The notes beneath the pieces were generated by a model. That model saw nothing but the letters and a program-made list of their open reading frames with translations, searched no databases and was not told the DNA's origin. Positions 58,201 through 64,000 of a DNA stretch of 64,000 bases are shown here, piece by piece. Positions within the stretch are counted from its first letter, which is position 1. The number at the start of each line of letters is the position of its first letter. A program made the translations under genes and the position numbers. Origin of the DNA: Erigeron canadensis (Eukaryota; Streptophyta; Magnoliopsida; Asterales; Asteraceae); NCBI RefSeq assembly GCF_010389155.1, contig NC_057769.1, forward strand, positions 7,626,735-7,690,734. The letters run 5' to 3'.

Positions 58201-61054
58201 GTGACCTTTAGTCTCTAGCAGAGTTCTGAATGATTCCTTCTAATCTAAGGAGATTATCTTAATGCATTTGCGTAAGTAGGGCCAACACTACAACTATTGA
58301 TATAAACTTAGTATATGTGCTAGAATAGGACCAAGACGTCTCATCGTTCACGACGCTCTATTCCTATTCGCAAGGACATATGCCCAACCAAAATTACAAA
58401 GGCTTCAAGTAAAAAGTCTTCATAGAGTTCTAACCTTTTGTAAACGTCACTTAGGAGGTTGCGTAAGTCTGCGTAAAGTCTGTGCTTCAATGTAGAGGTT
58501 TTATCACGTAGAGTCTTCGTGATCTATTATCTTTTGTTTTGCAGCTTGTTTGTGAGACTTCGAGCATCTTTGTCTTCCTTAAATTGTTGCAGCATCTGAG
58601 ATGTGTTCTTGGAGACATAAGCATAAGTTTTTTGGTGTGTAATCGCCCTTTGAAGCTATGTTACTGATAGTCTGGGGTATTCATTTTGCTTGTAGGTTAC
58701 TTGCGACTTCTAGGTTTCTTTTTCTTTGCATTGAGGTTGATATCCCTGACCGTGTAGTCCCTGGGTATTTGGTACTTGTCCTGGCATCTGGGATCTATTG
58801 TAATCAGCCTCTTATTCTTCATGGAGACGATTGAAACCTTGTATGGTATCACTTTATTATTGCGTATCGCTATTCTATTTCTGTTAGTCATTCTTTCCTC
58901 TATTTATAGGGGATTCGTGACTTACCCCAAGTAGGGTTTTTGATATGGAGTATATCATTTCCTGAAATATATGATGCGGTATTATCTTTTTCCCTAGATG
59001 CGGGGATTATCGATAAGTACGTATCTTTCCTTATTTATCGAAGATTGAGTTTATCCAGGGTGTACCTTACGTTTCAGCGTCTGGGTCATCCTTGCCACTA
59101 TAAGTTCCTATGTGAGCTGGGTATTTCATGTTTGCCAATAGTGGGTAGTTCCTTATCCATTCTGCGAACGGTGACCTTGGTGGTGTTTTGCTAAGGCTGA
59201 ATGGTCTAGGTATATTTGTTTGATACACTGGTGGGGTTTGGTACACATTTGGTGCCCATGTGTTTGTCCCGTAGGTGTTTGAGTTGGGTCCCCCACCTTG
59301 GTAGTATTGTTCATACCCTTGACTATAAATGCCTTGGCTATTTAAATAATGTTGGTTATAACCCTGACCTGTATTTGCGGCTTGAAATCCTGCATTTTGG
59401 TGTTGTGGTCATGTGCTTAATGGAACTTGGCCTGGCGCTTGGAACCCTTGCTGGTCCCAGGGCAAAGTCTGCATGCGTGTGTGGCATTGCTTGGTTAACT
59501 TGTGACCCGTAGGCTTGACTGTTGCCCTGTGTATGCAGACCCTGAGTGTGACTTTGTGTCCCCAGCATATTAGATGCTTGTGTGTTGACTGAGAAACCTT
59601 GGTTAAATTGACCTTGGGTATTCTGCTGATATCCTGTCATGTTCGTTTGGCCCTCGTTCTCAGGGTTTTGAGTGAATGCTTCCTGACTGTGGTATCCTGG
59701 GTTACTTATTCCTTGTGCCTGGTATTGCGACAGTGAACTTATCGGATACCAGGGGATATTGGTATGCTACGTATAGTGTGCATATCCTGGTGCATTATAT
59801 TGCTATCCTGGATTTGATATTCCCTGAGCGGTGTTTTGTATATTATGGCCACCTTGGTTGTTCGGATTTGGTCCTGGGTTTATTTGTCCCTGGGTGTTTG
59901 ACCCTAGGTTACCTTGTCTTTGGGTGTTTGACCCTAGGTTACTTGGCTCCTGGGTGTTTGACCCTGAATTTGTCGTATCCTGGGGGATATTGGTATGCTG
60001 CGAAAAAGTTTGAATCTTTCAGATCTGGGCTATGAAAAATCTAGATCTTTGAGATTTGGGTCTTGAAAAGCTGCAAAATATCTGCATCTTTTTTTTTGTG
60101 GTCGTGAAAGGGTGCGAAAATCTTGGATCGTCGAGATCTGTGACTTCAAATGCTTGAATAAATATGAATCTTCTCGATCTGGGCCTTTATATGCTGCGAA
60201 AATATAGATCTTCAAAATTTGGACCTTCAAAGGCTGCGAAAATTATGGATCTTTTAGATTTGGACCTTCAAAGGCTGGGATCTTTGAGATTTGCTAGTTA
60301 TTTTATCTCCCAAAGCGGGAAAACATAGATCTCTTGACTGGATCTGCGAATCTTCTGGATCTTTTTGATTCATGCTTGCTTTATTGGGATCTTTGCCGGC
60401 ATACATTATTTGGATATGAGTTTCGAAACAGGGAATCTGATCGTCTTTGTGATTTTTGTGAGAAATTTTTTTTCCGGATTTTAACCTTTTTTGGTGTAAG
60501 TTGTGGTGATGAGTAGCGGTTGTCCCGAGGATGACGCCAATTGTTTGTACAATGGATTAGGTTAAAGGATTTGGAGGTGTTTGATGGGTTGGACGGCAAT
60601 TCCCTGTTGGTAGGAGTCTTCCTCCTTTGTACGCCGGTTTAAATATGTTTAAATCTCTTAGGGTTTTGTCCGTGGATCTTGTATGTGTTTCTTTAGGGTT
60701 TTTCCCGTAAAGAGTATGATGATAATGATTAGGGTTTTTCCCATGATGATCATGATGATGATCATTTAGGGTTTTTGGTATTTAGGGTTTTCCCCCGTGA
60801 TAAAGATCATGTCTTCTCTCCTTTTTTCCTCCTCCTTTTATAGTGCAAATATGACTTGGAAGGGAGAAAATAGGATCAGAACGAATCTCTTATTGCTGAT
60901 GGAGATTTCCTCTAATTTAGGAAGTGATATGACAGCCTTTATTCATGTTTATCCTTCCAGCTAAGGTTCTGCGCAGCCTGGGTGTAGCACCCTGCGTGTA
61001 GTCTGCGTCTAGATGTCTTTCTGGGTAATAATGGTCTAGGTGGGTACGTCATCA
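55219..61054 (-). mobile_element. Ty3/gypsy-type LTR retrotransposon with scrambled internal region
   Basis: LTRs 55219-55731 and 60542-61054, both exactly 513 bp and nearly identical, with TG...CA ends and a perfect CCTTT duplication (55214-55218, 61055-61059). On the minus strand a primer site (TGGCGTCATCCTCGGGACA) follows the 5' LTR. Then a Gln/Asn/Gly-rich gag-like repeat region at 60005-59356 (SNTQRQGNLG-type units). Next an integrase C-terminus at ~58260-57680 (GKMRRTWEGSYQV, DYKLSITDGNPVGRTWN), AGGAGTATGATT-type tandem repeats (57130-57370) and a gag zinc-region-like KYYDFHNYTGHYS at ~57070. Last, a reverse-transcriptase start (MEPVRQKNEACQKIDGLVKD) at ~56110. Stops and frameshifts abound. 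The order is not the canonical gag-pol order. Confidence 0.88.
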
Positions 61055-61239
61055 CCTTTACTTACAAGATATAATATGGGATTCAGTTTATTTTACACGC
61101 ATCGCCCCTCCTGCATTCGTGCGCCGGATTTCATTATTCTCCCTTAAACATTTCTTTTTCTTTCGTTTCGTACCCCATAACATTGGAAATCAAACCGATA
61201 ATTAACATGTATATAGAATGTTAAAGAAAATACAAATTA
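61055..61239. repeat. duplicated block, copy B (empty site for the PIF element)
   Basis: Matches copy A (46268-46449): GGGATTCAGTTTATTTTACACGC, CGGATTTCATTATTC, TTCTTTTTCTTTCG and TAGAATGTTA, then continues AAGAAAATACAAATTA without interruption. In copy A the PIF element sits exactly at this TTA. Confidence 0.85.
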
Positions 61240-61510
61240 TTGCGAAGATAGGCTAGAATTTTTAGGTGACTTAGAGCAACATCTTTTTCCATATTATCAT
61301 GATCAAAGATGTTAGTGATGGTTTGGTCAAGGAAAAGGTGTACCCAATTAAAGTGACTTGATGCTGGAAATTAAGGCAACCAAAAACAACAATCACAAAA
61401 TCAAAACGACACAACATTGGTTTCATGAGATCAATAAACAAAAGTAAAACATAGTCGTAATATTTTATTATCATTTGCAACCGGATAAACAAAATAAACA
61501 CCTCAATCTC
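61240..61510. other. spacer before the S1-like ORF
   Basis: Short AT-rich region downstream of the S1-like ORF on its strand. No feature recognised. Confidence 0.4.
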
Positions 61511-61873
61511 TTAATTCCATTTTCCTTTCGAGATCCATGCTGTATCATTATATGGTAACAAGTTTTTTGACATGTAATATCCATCAGTTTTTAGTAACCA
61601 ATAGATATTTGTATGCCTAAAAGGTTTGGGGTCGATAAAATCACCTATATGATGGTCAAAAACATTAAAGCGTGCGGTTTTTGACCCATAGGCAAAATCG
61701 CCGTAAAAAAGAGTATTGTAAATGAGGTTTTCGCAAAACCCAAAGTTGTATCCAAGTTCATAAGTGATGTTATGAAACCCAAGATCATTATCTTTTGATT
61801 TCACATGACGACTCATTGTTGAACCTTGGACCCCATTGTATACATAAATCGTCCAATCCCAAATGCTAGCTAA
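61511..61873 (-). pseudogene. S1-family (self-incompatibility-like, SPH) ORF without signal peptide
   Basis: The open frame on the minus strand runs from just after a stop at 61874 and includes WDWTIYVYNGVQG before the first Met (61816). The S1 core is clear: KSKDNDLGFHNITYELGYNF, TLFYGDFAYGSKTARFNVF, NIYWLLKTDGYYMSK, then a final AWISKGKW. S1/SPH proteins are small, secreted, usually intronless, and have a ~20-residue signal peptide and four conserved cysteines in two disulfides. Here no signal peptide is encoded before the mature start and only one cysteine (FGFC) remains in the domain. It is therefore probably non-functional, although the frame is otherwise open. Translation from 61816 would drop the first strand of the domain. 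Confidence 0.68.
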
Positions 61874-62689
61874 TTAAGGTATGATATAAAATAAATGTCG
61901 ATTTATCATAAAAGCTAATCCTTAGTCAATCGTTGCAGTCAATAGACGATAAAGTTGCAATTAACATTCTCGTATTATTAATACTTGCGTACTTTTAAAG
62001 ATTCACATTTAATTATAATGAATTTAGCAAGAGATTCTAAAATGTATTGACTGCAATGATGGACTAAGGATTGCTTTTCATAAATGAACTTTTTAAAACA
62101 CTTAATGATAAAGAATTTGTTGTATCTAATGCAAATGCAAGACACTATTCTTAAAAAAAAAAAAATTCTACTGCAAGACGTGTTTTTGTCAAAAGTACAT
62201 CTTAATCTTAAATTATACAAACGTTTATTGAACTCAAAATTTTTACAAATATAAGAATCGAGATTCGGACCTATATGGATATTAGGATTTATGAAAGTCG
62301 AAACTCTTACCAATAAGTTACCGATTAATCTCATTGGTTACATGTCTCACTCCGAACTAAAAAATCATCATAGTGTGGACATTTTTTAATTTCCTATTTA
62401 AAAGGTCAACAAATTTATATATTGTTGTCATGTTTAACAAAATGGTAGTACGACATTAATACATTGTATTGTGGACATTAAAACAAAACTTTTGAAAATG
62501 AAAAGTTAGCAATTTATCAAGTTCAAAAGAAAACCATCGGAAAGTAGTCAAATTTATGGCCCTCTATTGAACAACCAACAAGTAAAAATGTAAAATAACT
62601 TTAATGAAGAATAAAACCTGTAGTAATGACTTAAATGGTTGATTTGTAATTGCCTAAAATTTAATTATCTATAATATTCATACTATTTT
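61874..62689. other. intergenic, no gene seen
   Basis: AT-rich sequence with unrecognisable open frames (e.g. minus 61978-62334, Cys/Phe-rich, no family). Lies between the S1-like relic and the LINE. Confidence 0.45.
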
Positions 62690-64000
62690 TTGAAAGGCTG
62701 GCAATGCCCTTGAAATTGGTGTATTCACACTGAGATTGAATTTTAAAAATGTCTTTAAGGATTTGTTTTCCCATATATATTTGATGGGTATAACATTATA
62801 AAGTTCCTTTTCTCTAAATGTTTTTAACAAAATTTGAATGACCCTCATCTTTTGGGGGGATGATGAGGCTGCCAAAAACATTCATTGGATTAAGTGGGAG
62901 TTGGTGATTGCTAGCAAAGAAAAAGGTGACCTTGGATTTGGCAGTCTTCGATCCTTTAATCAGGCGTTGCTTTATAAATGGATATGGAGATTTCATAATC
63001 ATCCTAACATGCTATGGGCCAAGATCATAAAAAACTTATATCCCCATGATAGTTGTGATCGAGCATGATGAGCTTGAAAAAGAGACATGGTACCTGGTCA
63101 AAAATTGTTGAGTTGGCACGTGAACTCAATGATGGTGGTTATGTGCCATTTTATGCAATTAAAAAGAAAATTGGTAACGGGATGTCTACAAAATTTTGGA
63201 GTGACATCTAGATTAATGAAAGCACACTTGCACAACAGTTTCCAAGGTTATATGCTCTTGAAATTGATAAAAATGTTTTGGTTGGAGAAAGATGGAATGG
63301 CGCTTCTTTTAGTTGGAATTGGCGAAGGTTGATATGTGATGGTCGAGAGGCTGATCAACTTCGAAGACTTTGTGACCACATCATGTCGATCACTATTGTT
63401 AACACCCCCGATAAATGGAAATGGAACTGTGGTGCTGTAGATTATTTTTCGGTCAATGGGTTGCGTAAACACCTTGATCATCATACTCTCCCTAGCCATT
63501 TTGTTTCAACTAGATGGAACAAGATTGCCCCCCGAAAGGTCAACATCCATGTGTGGAGAATGCTCAAAGATAGGTTACCTACTCGCTTTAACTTGTGGTT
63601 TTGTGGTATTAACCATATATCTATCATTTGTCCTCTTTGCTTCATAGGGGTTGAGAACACACATCACACTTTTACTACATGTAATATTGCTAAAGTAACT
63701 TGGACCGCGATATCAAAATGGCTTGACATCATTCTGCCATTCCACCTTCCTCCTCTTGAGCTTTTGGTAGCAAATGATCAGCTCCACCTAAATTCTTCTA
63801 AAAGGGCTGTCAATGAAACCGTTGTTTTTGCTATCTGGTGGCAGTTGTGGAAGTTTAGAAATGAGATTGTATTTCAATCTTATAAAAAGAGGGCGAACCC
63901 ACTAACGGATTTGATCATCAGTACATCTTATCATTGGTACAGACACAGACAGAAGAATAAAATCCTATCCTGGGACGAGTGGATCAAAAATCCATTATTG
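62690..64000 (+). mobile_element. L1-type LINE ORF2 fragment, running off the window
   Basis: Plus-strand frames encode the ORF2 C-terminal part: FWGDDEAAKNIHWIKWE, GDLGFGSLRSFNQALLYKWI, then after a stop near 63067 IGNGMSTKFWSDIWI, RWNGASFSWNWRR, and the zf-RVT domain (RWNKIAPRKVNIHVWRMLKD, RLPTRFNLWF, CPLCFIGVENTHHTFTTC, FAIWWQLWKFRNEIVF). From ~63070 to the edge the frame is uninterrupted. 62690-62830 is a frameshifted, stop-containing stretch. It is a different LINE lineage from the 51.1-kb copy (different linker and zinc-knuckle sequence). Confidence 0.87.

Noticed and set aside
59216..60035. Plus-strand ORFs opposite the LTR element
   Set aside because: They are the antisense of the Gln/Asn-rich gag region and have no family resemblance.

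Overview
The window is a gene-poor, AT-rich stretch of a eudicot plant nuclear genome. Evidence for this is the spliced genes with GT-AG introns, plant-only families (DUF868, phytocyanins, FBD/LRR-type F-box proteins, S1-like proteins) and a dense mixture of plant transposons (hAT, MULE, CACTA, PIF/Harbinger, Stowaway and Emigrant-like MITEs, tRNA-derived SINEs, L1 LINEs, LTR elements). The repeat style resembles an asterid such as Asteraceae, but that is an impression, not a demonstration.

Layout. 1-1042: 3' end of an NKAP-like gene (+). 1.8-8.3 kb: transposon-rich, no gene seen. 9302-10237: intronless DUF868 gene (+). 12042-17038: 11-exon SKIP17-like F-box gene (-), reconstructed exon by exon. 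17.4-21.8 kb: Helitron-like element, hAT relics and a MULE with a perfect 9-bp target duplication. 22137-27997: PRP18 splicing factor (+), two exons around a 4.6-kb intron holding a complete but internally deleted LTR element. 30876-33689: FAP1-type chalcone-isomerase-fold fatty-acid-binding protein (+, four exons). 34173-34946 and 43455-44752: two stellacyanin-like phytocyanin genes (+). 36124-37288: F-box/LRR gene (-), possibly truncated. 44.8-64 kb: mostly transposons plus relics of S1-family self-incompatibility-like genes (44.9 kb and 61.5-61.9 kb).

The most informative structure is a short local duplication (46.27-46.45 kb versus 54.57 kb plus 61.05-61.24 kb). Each copy is the empty site for what hit the other. 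One received a PIF/Harbinger element with TTA target duplication. The other received a SINE, which was then invaded by a solo LTR (target duplication GGCAC) and interrupted at its 5' edge by a 5.8-kb LTR element (target duplication CCTTT) with a scrambled gag-pol order. Several near-perfect foldbacks are also present, one of them in the sense strand of a FAP1 intron.

The genes do not form a pathway; they are ordinary housekeeping or plant-family genes separated by repeats. I found no convincing new biological system. The interest lies in element structure, insertion history and gene decay.
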